A stretch of DNA of 27,373 nucleotides from Brachionus koreanus (GCA_016987375.1 PJRA01000196.1:41263-68635), one strand, 5' to 3'; counted from the stretch's first letter, positions 1 through 9,793 are shown. Made by a program: numbers and translations. Notes: generated by a model from the letters alone, not told the origin.

Positions 1-84
1 AAAAAGTTAACTGGTAAACATATACCAGATAGACGATTGTCTTTTTTAACTTTTGTTCACATTTAATAAATAAATAAATAAATT
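1..84 (+). repeat. 3' terminus of a LINE (structured 3' UTR end plus AAAT tail)
   Basis: This segment matches the block at 15288-15362, which sits downstream of a recognisable LINE reverse-transcriptase remnant, so I read it as the 3' end of another copy whose body lies upstream of the window. It contains a stem CTGGTA/TACCAG, a second small stem AGAC/GTCT, and an outer stem AAAAGTTAA/TTAACTTTT, followed by an (AAAT)n-type tail at about 66-84. Non-LTR elements of the CR1/L2/Jockey group commonly end in a structured 3' UTR and a short simple repeat. The match and stems are seen in the sequence; the LINE assignment is inferred from the second copy. Confidence 0.6.
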
Positions 85-138
85 TTAGAATATTCAATCA
101 TTTTGATGGATTATCCGTTTATCTTTTCCAAAATTTTT
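84..138 (+). repeat. Dispersed repeat, inverted partner of 2658-2717
   Basis: About 50-60 bases here, including the core TTCAATCATTTTGATGGATT, recur as the reverse complement at 2658-2717. The pair brackets the TIR element at 635-2542 but lies well outside its target duplications, so it is not the element's own terminus. The family is not recognised. Confidence 0.55.
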
Positions 139-255
139 AAATATCTTGGCCCACTTTTAATTATTTTTTGGAATTTTTGAGAACAAATTTTGAAACTAAA
201 ATCGAAATAAATTTTTTCAAAATTTTAAACAATAAAAGTTTAACTATTTTCAAAA

Positions 256-345
256 CGTACAATTTTCAGATCGTACTATTTTCATACCGTTCTTTTGAAA
301 CCGTACTATTATCAGACGTACTATTTTACAGTAAATCGTATTTTA
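256..345 (+). repeat. Degenerate short tandem array, unit about 15 bp (CGTACTATT...)
   Basis: Units starting near 256, 272, 288, 302 and 317 begin with CGTAC or CGTTC followed by T-rich sequence such as CGTACTATTTTCA. Spacing is 14-16 bases. The array ends with an inverted AGTACGG. From here to 630 I see no gene. The CGTAC/AGTACG words resemble the subterminal part of the MITE at 11180-11445, so this could be a decayed piece of that family. Confidence 0.45.
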
Positions 346-1053
346 GTACGGTTCTGAATAATTAAATGTAAAAGATAATCATAAGTAAAAGAGTTTTTAC
401 ATATTTATTATAATGTGGTAAAACTAACCATATTGCACGTCGAACAACGCCATCTAGCGTACGTCTAGCATCAGGCGTACTTTTATACAAAAGACCATCC
501 TAATCATTTTTTTCGATTTTGTTTTTTGACTTTAAAATAGAAAAATAAATAATTTTTTTTCTTTTTTTTTTTACTTTAAATCTAAAATTTAAACAGAATT
601 TTAAAGAAAAAATTGGATATTGGTTCAGAGCTTAGGTTTTGTGAAATTTGGTACAAATTAAACAATTAGAACAAAAAAAAATTCTAAAATAACGGGTGCC
701 CAATAATGCTTGTCCCAAACTTTAAATTGAATAAAAATCATGATCCGTTTGAGATAAAATTATGAAAATTTATAGTCTTACACAAAATTTTGTCTAATTT
801 TCGAAAATATTAATAGTTTTTTTAGTTTTTGATTTTTTTCCATGTCATACGCCCAGTTGGGACGCATACCCTGACCACTAAGTTGTCCTCGAAGGTCAAG
901 TAAAATGGAATATTAGTATGTTATATCATGTTGTACAGAATTTTATCCTAATAAAAATCAGCCATAATTTATTTAAATCGGATAATTTTTCCAGAAGTTA
1001 TGATTAAAAAACGTCAAAAATTTAAGGCTTTATAAAAAAAGTCTATTTTCAAA

Positions 1054-1099
1054 TTTGTATGCTTATTACTCTTTGAGTAATTCCGCATAAGCATACAAA
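1054..1099. repeat. Hairpin, 13-bp arms with a nested 6-bp hairpin
   Basis: TTTGTATGCTTAT (1054-1066) is the exact reverse complement of ATAAGCATACAAA (1087-1099). The loop itself contains TTACTC TTT GAGTAA. It lies inside family A copy 1, upstream of the peptidase-like frame. No role is known. Confidence 0.6.
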
Positions 1100-1303
1100 A
1101 TTGGCCCCGCTTTATTTTCGTTGTATCTAATTAAAATTTAGAATTCTTTTTTTATTATTATTTGTTATTTGATTATGCACACGGCGCAGTTTCACATAAT
1201 ATGTAATATGAATATATGCTTAAATAATAATGTTTCTTGTTTTTACTAATTAACAAAAAAATCTCGGCTCAAATCAAAAGTCTCTTTTGATCTAAATGAC
1301 TTC

Positions 1304-2048
1304 ATGTTACTTATACCAAAATGGGGCGGCCAACTTGTTGACGAAAATAACAATGTGCTTATGCCAATTGTTAGCACTTGTACAAAAGACTCCTTTTTGT
1401 TGGCCTTATGGACTTCATGGAAGTTGTCGAATAGTCCAAGTGATTATTTGAATCAAAAAACTTATGATAAAATGTCAATTATCATGCAAATAATTCAATT
1501 TATTGATATCGAGGACTGGAACAAAGCCAAATCATTATGGATTTTAAAAATAATGAAAGAGTCGATCGAAGATATCACCTCAATATCTACATTTGGTAGC
1601 GAGCATGAAAAGTCTATTTTTCATATAATTGATTGTCAGAAGTATAATCTTATTTTAGAATGCTCTATTAATTGCGTAAAAAACAATGGAGTTAGATATG
1701 TGAAAAGCTTTTATTTCAAAAAATAGACCAACAAGTTGTTTTGCAAAAGAAAAATGCTCAGAGTGTGAAGAACTGAGAAGCTTTCAAATTGTTTTTTTAA
1801 GTAGCCCACGATGGCTTTTTATTGAAACTGAACATGACACAGATATATTTTATCACGATTTGACATTTTATTTAAATATTAACAATCTTAAATATAAGTT
1901 ATTATGCGCTACCTTTCATATTACAAATCATTTTAAAACCATTTTTAATATATTAGAAAATAACTATGTTATAGATGACCTAAATCCAGAAAAAAAACTT
2001 CTCGTGTTCCAAGAAAGAAAAAAATTAAAAATATATTTTATTATTTGA
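1304..2048 (+). pseudogene. Ubiquitin/SUMO-peptidase-like (USP fold, C98-like) protein, frameshifted
   Basis: Two adjacent frames read as one protein. The first (1304-1723) has STCTKDSFLLALWTSWKL near residue 24, resembling the Cys box of USP-fold peptidases. The second is open from about 1728 to 2045 and has a CxxC pair (KCSEC), then KYKLLCATFHITNHFKTIF, a His-box-like segment, and YVIDDL, a possible Asp of the triad. The order Cys, CxxC, His, Asp is what USP and USPL1 (peptidase C98) folds show. The frames are offset by one base at a run of six A (1717-1722). I tested GT...AG intron pairs there and none restores the frame, so this is a real indel or an assembly error. It lies wholly inside the TIR element. 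The family call rests on motif order only; activity is not claimed. Confidence 0.4.
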
Positions 2049-2657
2049 TCAATGAATAAAACAAAAGCTTTTACCAAAACTTTTAATACTTTATTTTATG
2101 TTCTTTTCATGATGAGTTTCTTTTTAATATAATGACCTACTTCCCAACAGATTTCCAGATTCAAACTTTTTTTATTAGAAAGCTTATTAAAAAAGCTTTG
2201 TTCAGTTAAAATTTCAGATTGGAAATCTTTTGGGAAAGATGAAGCCAAAAAAGGTTACTTAAGCGGAAATACTCTTTATGTTTTTTTTAAATATCTCATG
2301 ATCGGAATTAGATATTAACTTAAAATTTTATACATTTATAATTTTAAAAAAATGCTATTAAATGATTACCTAAGATATATAAAAATTTGATGTATAAAAC
2401 TTTTTTACGATTTTTTTTAAATTTAGGATATGGTCCCTTTAATAGATGAATATTTACGTTTTTTGGAACGCCTGTGTAACAAATATGAGACAAAACAAAT
2501 TCCTTTTTTGTTCTGTTTAATTGTACTAAATTTCACAAAACCAGAGCTTAATTTTTTAATTAGATGATCATAAAAGCTGTCAAAAATTTTTTTTAAAGAG
2601 ACGGAGACGGTTGAGACTATAGCTTGGTCAATTTTTGTTTTTAATTTATCACTAGTA

Positions 2658-2717
2658 TTTCAAAATTTTAGAAAAAATAAACTGATAATCCATCAAAATG
2701 ATTGAATATTATAAAAT
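2658..2717 (-). repeat. Dispersed repeat, inverted partner of 84-138
   Basis: This is the reverse-complement copy of 84-138 with a few substitutions: GATAATCCATCAAAATGATT is shared exactly, while the base beside it and the downstream A-rich part differ. Confidence 0.55.
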
Positions 2718-2825
2718 TATGCATATTTGTAATGTATTAGGATGTTAAAAGAAAGACTAGTTATACTAGTTATTACTTTATTAAATAAAGATAAAGAATA
2801 GAGAATAATAAAACAATAAAGTTGA

Positions 2826-2869
2826 GTTGCTTATAAGCAACATGCTGATAACCATATTTATAAATATGG
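2826..2869. repeat. Two adjacent perfect palindromes
   Basis: GTTGCTTATAAGCAAC (2826-2841) and CCATATTTATAAATATGG (2852-2869) are each exactly self-complementary and are separated by ATGCTGATAA. They could form two stem-loops in RNA or a cruciform in DNA. I do not recognise the element. Confidence 0.6.
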
Positions 2870-2930
2870 AATCCAGTACGCGACTAGATTTCCTAATAAA
2901 GAATAAAGATGCAACAATTTGATTTTTTAT

Positions 2931-3005
2931 AAAACCTTTTGCTGTTTGGGCTTTTTTTTATTTAAATTTTTGCTAAAAAATGTCAAAGAAAAAAAAAAAC
3001 TTGCC
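2931..3005 (+). repeat. Two-block dispersed repeat (AAAACCTTTTGC... / ATGTCAAAG...)
   Basis: Block 1, AAAACCTTTTGCTGTTTGGG (from 2936), and block 2, TTTTTGCTAAAAAATGTCAA (from 2968) followed by an A run and TTGCC, both recur at 22690-22776. There block 2 is on the minus strand and block 1 has the opposite relative orientation. Block 2 contains an ATG followed by Lys codons (MSKKK), so it may be the 5' end of a retrotransposon reading frame. Confidence 0.5.
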
Positions 3006-3477
3006 ATATTGAAATTTTCTAAAAATTTTATATATATTTCGAAAAAAGCTAAATTGGACAAATGAAAAATATGAGAGGTCGCAATAACAAATTAAATCAA
3101 AAGAACTTGTTATTGGTAATCATCTAAGGAATGTATATTCTATAAAAGTATTGTGTCTGTAAGTATAAGAAAAAATTTTTGTGTGTCTTGCAATTATTCA
3201 TTATGAATGCCAAAGCTTAATTATTCTCAATTGATTTATAAAAACAAATCTTAAACAAGTTAAGTATAATAAAAAATTATTGAGTTCTCAAAAAAAATTG
3301 CTTTCATTTCCTATCTAATAAAATTTACATAATTTTTATGTGTTTTTTTCAAAATTAAAAAAAAAACGTGATTTAAAAAAAGGGAAGTATAATTTCACAA
3401 TTTATTGAAATTCTATGTCTACCTATAAAATGATTTTTAATTGAAATAAATTAATTTAAAAAAATTATTTATTAAAA

Positions 3478-6400
3478 ATGAATCAAAACAATGCACCAAA
3501 AGGAAGAGGTCGTGGCTTGGGTCGAGGGCGAAAAAATCAGACTCAAAAAACAGCCGAAGAAAATTCAATTAAAAAAAATGAAGATACTGAATTTAAAAAA
3601 ACTGATATTCAAAATGAAGAAGCATGTTTAAAAAAAGAAACAGAATTTCCAGCTAAACCAAAAAATAAGTTTTCTCTTGGCACAGATTTCAGAATTTTGG
3701 TCAATCACTTTAAATTGAGTCTGCAAAAAAAATCAAAAATTTTTCAATATGATGTGTCAATTAAAGATGTAGATACAAATGAGGAAAAAATTTCCAAAAA
3801 GCTTGGAAAAATTATGCTGCAACAATTTTTAAACCAAAATCCTTCTTACACGAATAAAATACTTTATGACTTTAAAAAAATACTCTACTGCACCGAAAGG
3901 ATACAAGATTCGGAGGTTTTTATTAGTCTAAAATATGATAAACCAATTTAAATTTTTAAAAATTTTAGGTTCAATTTGAAACTTCAAAAGGTCGCAAATT
4001 TACTGCATTACTGAAAGAAGCTAATCGACCAAGTGGTCTGGATTTAAATAATATTCAAGAACCTGATGAAGAACTGGTTAATGTACTTCAAATGATTTTA
4101 ACTCAAAATATGAGATCAGATGAGAAATATTTTAATTTTGGAAAAAGTTTTTATGAAAACCGCAAAGAAAATCGAAAAGAAATAGGCATTGGCTTGGATC
4201 TAATAGACGGTGTATCAATCTCAGTAAGACCTACAGAGCAAGGAGCAGCTGTCAATTTAAATAGTATAGCAGACATATTAAAACTTGATAAAATATTATT
4301 TTTTGACTTTAAGAAACAAGTTCTGCCATTAATCAAGAGGGTAAAAATTTAATAGAAATTCTTTGTGAATTTTTTAGATGTAATGAAAATAATTTAATCA
4401 CAAAATTTAACGGAAATTTATCCAAATTATTAGAGTTTTTGAAGAATCTTGATTTAATGGATCACTTGGAAAGACCAGTTAAAGTTCAAGACATATATTT
4501 GAATAATTCACGGCAGCATAGATTTAAACTAAAAAACGAACAAAATCAAATAAGTGTAGAGCAATATTTTTTGAATAAATATAATGTAAAATTGAGGCAT
4601 CCTAATTTACCTTTGCTATCAATTGGAGCACGAAATTTTATTCCACTGGAAGTGTGCTGTTTGAGGCAAACAAGAAGATCAAATTTAAATCCGGATGAAC
4701 AGTCACAGATGGTAATTTTTATAAGCTTTATATCACATAGGTCTCAAAGTTCCAAATCTTGGTGATTTGATTTTTAAAATTTTTATGGGTTTCGATTAAT
4801 TTTCTTTTTTTTTTTGTCTGTTTCTTAAAAGCTATTATTTCTATTTCTTGCCATGAACAAAAATAAACTAACAAGTAAAATTAAAATGGTTTTACCATCT
4901 GTAGAGAGCATATTTCTTTGTGTTTAAAAATTCATTCAAAGCAAAATATAAAATAAAAAATCAAAATAAAGTAAAAAAAATTAAATTTAAAAAAAAGTTG
5001 AAAAAATACCAACTATAAATAATGATACAGAATGCAAAAGTTTTAAATTTTTTTTGTTAGCTTAGTAATTATTTTTTCGCATATAATAAGGTGGAAAAAA
5101 GAAAAAAGCAGTTTATTTTCTTTATTTATTATAAATCTAAAAACATAAAGGCAAAAAAAAATACAAAAAGAATAAATAAGATTAAAAAAAAATAGAGAAG
5201 TGTTTTAATTCCTTTTTTTTGCCTTCAGCATCTAGCTGCAAGTTGGGCTTTTTGTTTGGATACTTCTGCGATAAAGATAATTACAATAACAAAAATAAAA
5301 CTATGATAGATAAATTAAGGCTATTTAAGCTTGCAACAATACTAGACGGAGGGAGTTGAATAAAACATAAAAAAAGTGAATCTAAAAAAATAAAACATAA
5401 ACAAAAAAAACTATTTTTAATTTTGCTAAATAGAGAATTTAAACATAAAATTTGAAATAATTTCTATTTTCAGTTACTAAAACATATACTATCTTTTATT
5501 TTTTTTAAAACAGTGACTAAAACATAAATAATTTTGTAGAGTCAGAGGACAATTTTATGAATTATCTTTGTAATGATAAGCATAGGGTACAAATAAATCC
5601 TGACTGTTTCTGTCCTGACTGCACTAACTGTACATGTAGCGTTTTTTTAGATGCAGCAATTTGTATACTTTTAATAGGGTGCTGTTTTTTAGATAATATA
5701 GATTTTCCAGGTATTAAAAACAAAAAATTTAGTAGTAAATCTAGTTCAAAAAAAAGAAAAGCTGGTCCCCGGTATGAGAAAGACTGACTTGTAACTCTTT
5801 TGTAAAATCTTAAAAAATATTGTAATTTTTTTTTATGTTTTATTCACTGGAATTAAAAATTGATTTAAGTTTTTATTCACAGATTTTGAAAATAATATTT
5901 TCTTTTTGTGACGTTCTCTTTTTATATGTTTTACTGACATTTTTTATGTTTTATTCAACTTCATCCATACTAGACTATTAGTTCATTAAAAAGAAAATCA
6001 TGTAAATAAGCGAAGAAAACTCCTCCCTACTTTGCTCACTTAGAACAGTCCGAAATAGGATAAAATATGAAAAGATTGGCAAAATGAAAATAATTTTACA
6101 ATTTTACATTTTCAAAATTTTAGATTTTTTGTGCAATATTTTTTTGGTAACCAAATAATTTGAGAGAGTTTTTTTTGATTTTCTGCGAAAATGCACAAAA
6201 AATTCATTTCAAACTATTATCCTAATTTTTTATTAAAAAAGCGACTGTTTAATTCACTTAAGTATTTATTCATCATAAAATTAGTGTTTTCCATTTTTTA
6301 GAACAAAGTGACAAGATCATCAACAAAGGAAGTATTCGTTATTATTTTAAGAAATAACACTAATTAATATGCTGAAAAATAAAGGACTAATAAATGATCC

Positions 6401-8141
6401 TTATTCTTTTAAAAGATTAGAAACTCTAATATAAAATGTTTGCAACGTAAAGAAAGGATCTTAGATTTGGTGAACGAGTTAGATTTCAATAACAAAGATC
6501 CATTTTTAAAAGAATATGGAATCCAAATGGACCCTAAAATGACAGAGTTAATGGCAAAAAAAATTAAAGGAGCCACTTTAGAATATGGAAAGGGTTTAAA
6601 AGTTGTAGCAAATTGTGGAAGATGGGATAATATTGGAAAAGTTTTTTATGATCCAAAAAAGATTTCAAGATGGATTTTGATTGATTGTAGCAATTTATCT
6701 AAAGAAAATTTTGATTATTTTTCAAAAAAATTTGTTGAAAACGCTAGAAAAATGCAGCTCAATATTGAAGAACCTATTAAAATGATTTTTGATAAAAATT
6801 CTCAAAGTGATTTAAAAAAGTTTATCATTGAGAAAATAAAAACAATAGAAAATGAAAAAAAGGGAAATGTTGAATTTGTTATGATTATAAATAATAAAAA
6901 AGATTCACAAAATTACAACATTCTAAAAGAAATTGGAGACATTGAATGTGGTTTGATAACTCAGTGCATTGATAATTCTGCTATTATAAAATGGAATAAT
7001 AAAACAAAGCAAAATGAGTTTAATCGAAATATTGACTTGCTATGCTCTAATATATGTCTGAAAGTAAATTGTAAACTTGGCGGTACTAATTTTAAAATCT
7101 CTACTCAAGATCAAAAGTGAGAAGAAGAAAATATAATAATAAAATTTTTTTTTCAATTTTTTTTTTTAGCTATTGTCAATATTTAAAAGAATTTTTTGAG
7201 AGTGATACCATGATTTTTGGCATTGACGTTAATCACCCAGCCCCTGTAAAACAGCAGAAAGAAAATTCATCGAACAAAGAAGAAGAAAAAGAATATGATT
7301 CCATTGCAGCTGTTGTAGGAAGTGTGGATAAGAACTTTTGCATTTATCCAGCTTCCATTCTACGTCAAAAGAAAAAGGGAAAGCGTGGATTAGAACTAGT
7401 TTACCATCTGAATCATCCAATTTATGAACTTTTGAAAGAATATAAAGAGAAAAATAATGACAAGTTGCCGTCTAAATTGATTTTTTTTCGAGATGGCATT
7501 TCAGATGGTCAATTTAGCAAAGTTAGTCAGCATGAGTTGAATGAAATTCGAAAAGCTTGTTCAAATATTCAGCAAGGCTACACACCTTCGATTAGTTACA
7601 TTGTTGTTCAAAAAAGGCATCAGACAAGATTTTTCCCAGCGAATTTTAGCGATCAGGCCGAACCTGGAAAAAATGAAAATGTACCACCTGGTACAATAGT
7701 TGATAGAGTGATAGTAACACCAGACAAATTTGACTATTTTATTTGTTCACATTTGGGAATTCAAGTGAGAAAAAAAAATTGTCACTTTTTTTAAAATTTT
7801 ATTATTTTTTTATCAAAAAGGGTACAAGCAAACCTTGTCATTATTATTTGCTTTATGATGAAAATAACTTTGATTCTAACAAATTGATTTTATTGTCATT
7901 CTATCTTTGTCATTTATATGCAAGAAGTACAACAAGTGTATCCTATCCTGCACCAACTTATTATGCAGATCTGTGTGCAGAACGTGGTCGAAAGTACAAT
8001 CAAAAGCATACGAATCAACCGATAACGAGCACTGACTATGAAACTGATCGATACGATAATAATATCAGAAACGAAGTAACAATTGAGAGTGCTTTATTTA
8101 AGATCCATCCTAATCTAAAAGACAAAATGTTTTATATATAG
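3478..8141 (+). CDS. Argonaute protein (AGO clade), six exons, catalytic DEDD
   Basis: A small-RNA-guided silencing protein that binds the 5' phosphate of a guide RNA and can cut the paired target. Exons: 3478-3915, 3969-4263, 4314-4711, 6416-7116, 7170-7764, 7821-8141; phases agree at every junction and give 915 residues plus stop, a usual AGO length. A GR-rich start (residues 9-18) precedes the N domain. PAZ spans about 255-365 (LIEILCEFF, EQYFLNKYNVKLRHPNLPLL, PLEVC). The MID guide-5'-phosphate pocket residues Y544, K548, Q560 and K593 match human AGO2 Y529/K533/Q545/K570. PIWI has D630 (GIDVNHP), E686 (RGLELV), D719 (FRDGISDGQF) and, at the fourth site, D859 (PAPTYYADL) where animal AGOs usually have His. 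The end MFYI replaces the usual MYFA. Introns are 53, 50, 53 and 56 nt, except one of 1704 nt that holds a transposon. AGO rather than PIWI clade is judged from similarity to human AGO1-4. Confidence 0.95.
4264..4313 (+). other. Argonaute intron 2 (50 nt), phase 1
   Basis: GTATAG...CTTTAAG. Reading through it gives an apparent frameshift before the PAZ domain. Removing it joins VNLN to KTSSAINQEG in frame and matches the human segment LNIDVSATAFYKAQ, so the gene is intact here. Confidence 0.85.
5348..5966. mobile_element. TIR element, family B, with a perfect 9-bp target duplication, inside the Argonaute intron
   Basis: The left end GGAGGGAGTTGAATAAAACA and the right end, read on the minus strand, GGATGAAGTTGAATAAAACA form terminal inverted repeats of about 26 bases. 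ATACTAGAC flanks both sides (5339-5347 and 5967-5975), an exact 9-bp duplication, the size known for Mutator-like elements. Subterminal copies of TAAAACATA are scattered at both ends. The interior has a 77-codon Cys-rich frame (5557-5787) and no transposase, so it is non-autonomous. Confidence 0.8.
5557..5787 (+). CDS. Small Cys-rich protein frame inside the intronic TIR element, unrecognised
   Basis: 76 residues. The N-terminal part has closely spaced cysteines (C5, C18, C20, C23, C26, C28; segment DCFCPDCTNCTC), then a hydrophobic stretch of about 18 residues containing CILLIGCC, and a basic Lys/Ser-rich tail (SSKKRK, residues 65-70) that could act as a nuclear signal. A possible splice acceptor TTTTGTAG lies just upstream with the frame open from there, so this might be the last exon of a captured or element-encoded gene rather than a stand-alone ORF. 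I do not recognise a family. Confidence 0.35.
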   Translation: MNYLCNDKHRVQINPDCFCPDCTNCTCSVFLDAAICILLIGCCFLDNIDFPGIKNKKFSSKSSSKKRKAGPRYEKD

Positions 8142-8192
8142 ATAGCATAAAGATATTTTTAGTTTAAATTTTTTTTTTTTAAAATAGAATAT

Positions 8193-8198
8193 AATAAA
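8193..8198 (+). promoter_or_regulatory. Candidate polyadenylation signal of Argonaute
   Basis: AATAAA lies about 50 bases after the stop codon. It is plausible by position only; such words are frequent in AT-rich DNA. Confidence 0.35.
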
Positions 8199-9793
8199 AA
8201 CTAATTTTAAAATTAATTCTTAACAACTACATAAAAATAGTGTAAAAATTTTTCATTCAAAAATTTACTAAATTAAAATTCATTTAAAAGAATAATGGTA
8301 AAAAAGTTTTTGTCTAAATAAATATTTTTAGTTTTTAATTTTTTTAGACATTGATTTGTTTGTTCACGTGAATCATCTAGAAGTGTAAAAAAAGATAATT
8401 GTTAGAACCCAAATTCAAAATGAATCATGAATCTGAGCTCTAAAAATTATAAGTTATTATTTTTATCTATTAGTAAATGTTACTTAATAGCAATATTTAA
8501 TTTTAATTTTTTCTTCACAATTACTACTTTCAGATTCCATTTTTACAAAAATCACTTTACCACATTTTTGTTTTTCTCCTTTTTGGTCTCTAAAATATAA
8601 TCAAATTGCTGAAGAGTACAGACTTAACCGATAAGTTTATAACCAAAACACGGTCATTACATCATAAAAGTTGAATTTTAAAAGTTAAAAAGGGTATCAA
8701 AAAATATTTGAGAAATTTTGATTCATGTTCTGAAGTGTCAATTAAATTTTTAGAAAATAAATAAGTGATTTTTCATCATTTTGACTGCACGCATTTTTAC
8801 AAGATTGTTTAAAAATTCAAAAAATTTCAATTTTTTGCTCTTTTAAATAGTTTTTTAAAAATTAATTATGTAGTAAGACGGTCTAATTATTTTATTTGTG
8901 AACGGGATGACATTTTTTGAAAATACATGCTCACCTCATTAACCCATTTATTTATTTCATTCATTGATTAAACCTTTTGTACAAAAAATTTAAATTTTTC
9001 ATTGACTCCAAATTTAAAACAGAATGTGGTTTTTCTGCATTACCAAATGCCGAAAATATATCATTTGAGAGTACAGAGAATGTGCTATGGATGCGTAGTT
9101 TGATCATTTGAAAAAATTACTAAAATTAAAGATTAGAATAAATAGTTTTAAAAAAAAAGACATAAAGATTTTTCTTGTAAAAATATTTGCTTAATTTATT
9201 CTATAATGGACGAGAGATTGTAACGCTTAAAATAAAATAATAAAGCGTAGGATATTGAACCATCACATAATGAATAAAAAAATTTTTTGTTAAAAATAAA
9301 ATTCTTTGAAAAGCAAAAAAAATAATTTGAATTCATTATGATGTAGATGGGACAAAGTAACTGATCTTAAGTCATTTGGAGACTAAAGTAATTATCCGAA
9401 TTTAATGACATGTTACTAAGTGAAATAATGACATGTCAGTAAAAAATTTGAAAAAATTTTGAAAAAAACTTTAATGACATTTAGACTTATATCAAAAATA
9501 TAAAATTGACTTTCCATTTTTAACAGTATTTCATAAAGGCTAAACCAAATTTTTAATTTTTTTTAATAATTTCACTATTAATTACATGTCATTAAAAAAT
9601 TGCTTTTTTATTTTTTTTAAATAAGTGCTCAATTTTGAATAACATGTCTAATGTGTTGAAAGAGAATGAAATAATTGGCAAATTTTGGATTGAATTTCTG
9701 GTTATTTAATTTTTTATCATTCTAAAATTTTTTGTTATGCGTCAAATACATTTTCCTTTCAGAATTCAATTAACTCTAGTAAAATTACTTTGT

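Larger units (their letters stand above)
635..2542. mobile_element. TIR DNA transposon, family A copy 1, carrying a peptidase-like gene
   Basis: The left end GGTTTTGTGAAATTT and the right end AAATTTCACAAAACC are inverted copies, and similarity continues inward for about 35 bases with small indels (GTACAA, TTAAAC and AGAACAAAAAA are shared). AGAGCTTA occurs immediately before (627-634) and after (2543-2550) the element, an 8-bp target duplication, or 9 bp (CAGAGCTTA) if the last C is shared. The interior has a frameshifted cysteine-peptidase-like reading frame at 1304-2048 and a 13-bp hairpin at 1054-1099. No transposase is recognisable, so this copy looks non-autonomous. A TSD of 8 bp fits hAT or KDZ groups and 9 bp fits Mutator-like elements; I cannot choose from this copy alone. 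Confidence 0.75.
2551..3477. other. Intergenic, upstream of the Argonaute gene
   Basis: There is no supported gene. The region holds the inverted repeat partner at 2658-2717, two perfect palindromes at 2826-2869, and a two-block repeat at 2931-3005 shared with 22690-22776. The last 450 bases before the ATG are AT-rich; any Argonaute promoter would lie here, but I cannot point to a specific element. Confidence 0.5.
4712..6415 (+). other. Large Argonaute intron 3 (1704 nt), phase 0
   Basis: The donor follows ATG codon 377 (ATG|GTAATT) and the acceptor is TTTTAAAAG|ATT, giving SQM|IRN, which aligns with TMIK in human AGO2 between PAZ and the L2 linker. It is about thirty times longer than the other introns of the gene. 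The TIR element at 5348-5966 accounts for about 620 bases; the remainder is AT-rich with no other recognisable gene. Confidence 0.85.

Noticed and set aside
168..365. 65-codon open frame at the left edge
   Set aside because: It is low-complexity and overlaps the CGTACTATT tandem array.
1680..1728. Intron joining the two halves of the peptidase-like frame
   Set aside because: The GT...AG pairs I tried in the region have lengths that do not produce the needed one-base shift.
2810..2890. Hammerhead ribozyme
   Set aside because: CTGATAA lies between two stems, but position 8 is not G, the GAAA after stem II is AATC, three extra bases precede the core and there is no matching stem III.
2826..2900. 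tRNA gene
   Set aside because: A CTGATAA anticodon-like loop is present, but the flanking stem does not pair and there is no T-loop GGTTCRA or acceptor stem.
3915..3957. Reading Argonaute exon 1 through to the stop after KYDKPI
   Set aside because: The donor at 3916 and acceptor at 3968 keep phase 0 and give SE|VQFE, which fits the N-domain alignment; the extra residues are intron translation.
4092..4440. Apparent frameshift in Argonaute just before PAZ
   Set aside because: A 50-nt intron at 4264-4313 restores the frame exactly and yields a sequence that aligns with human AGO2, so the gene is not broken.
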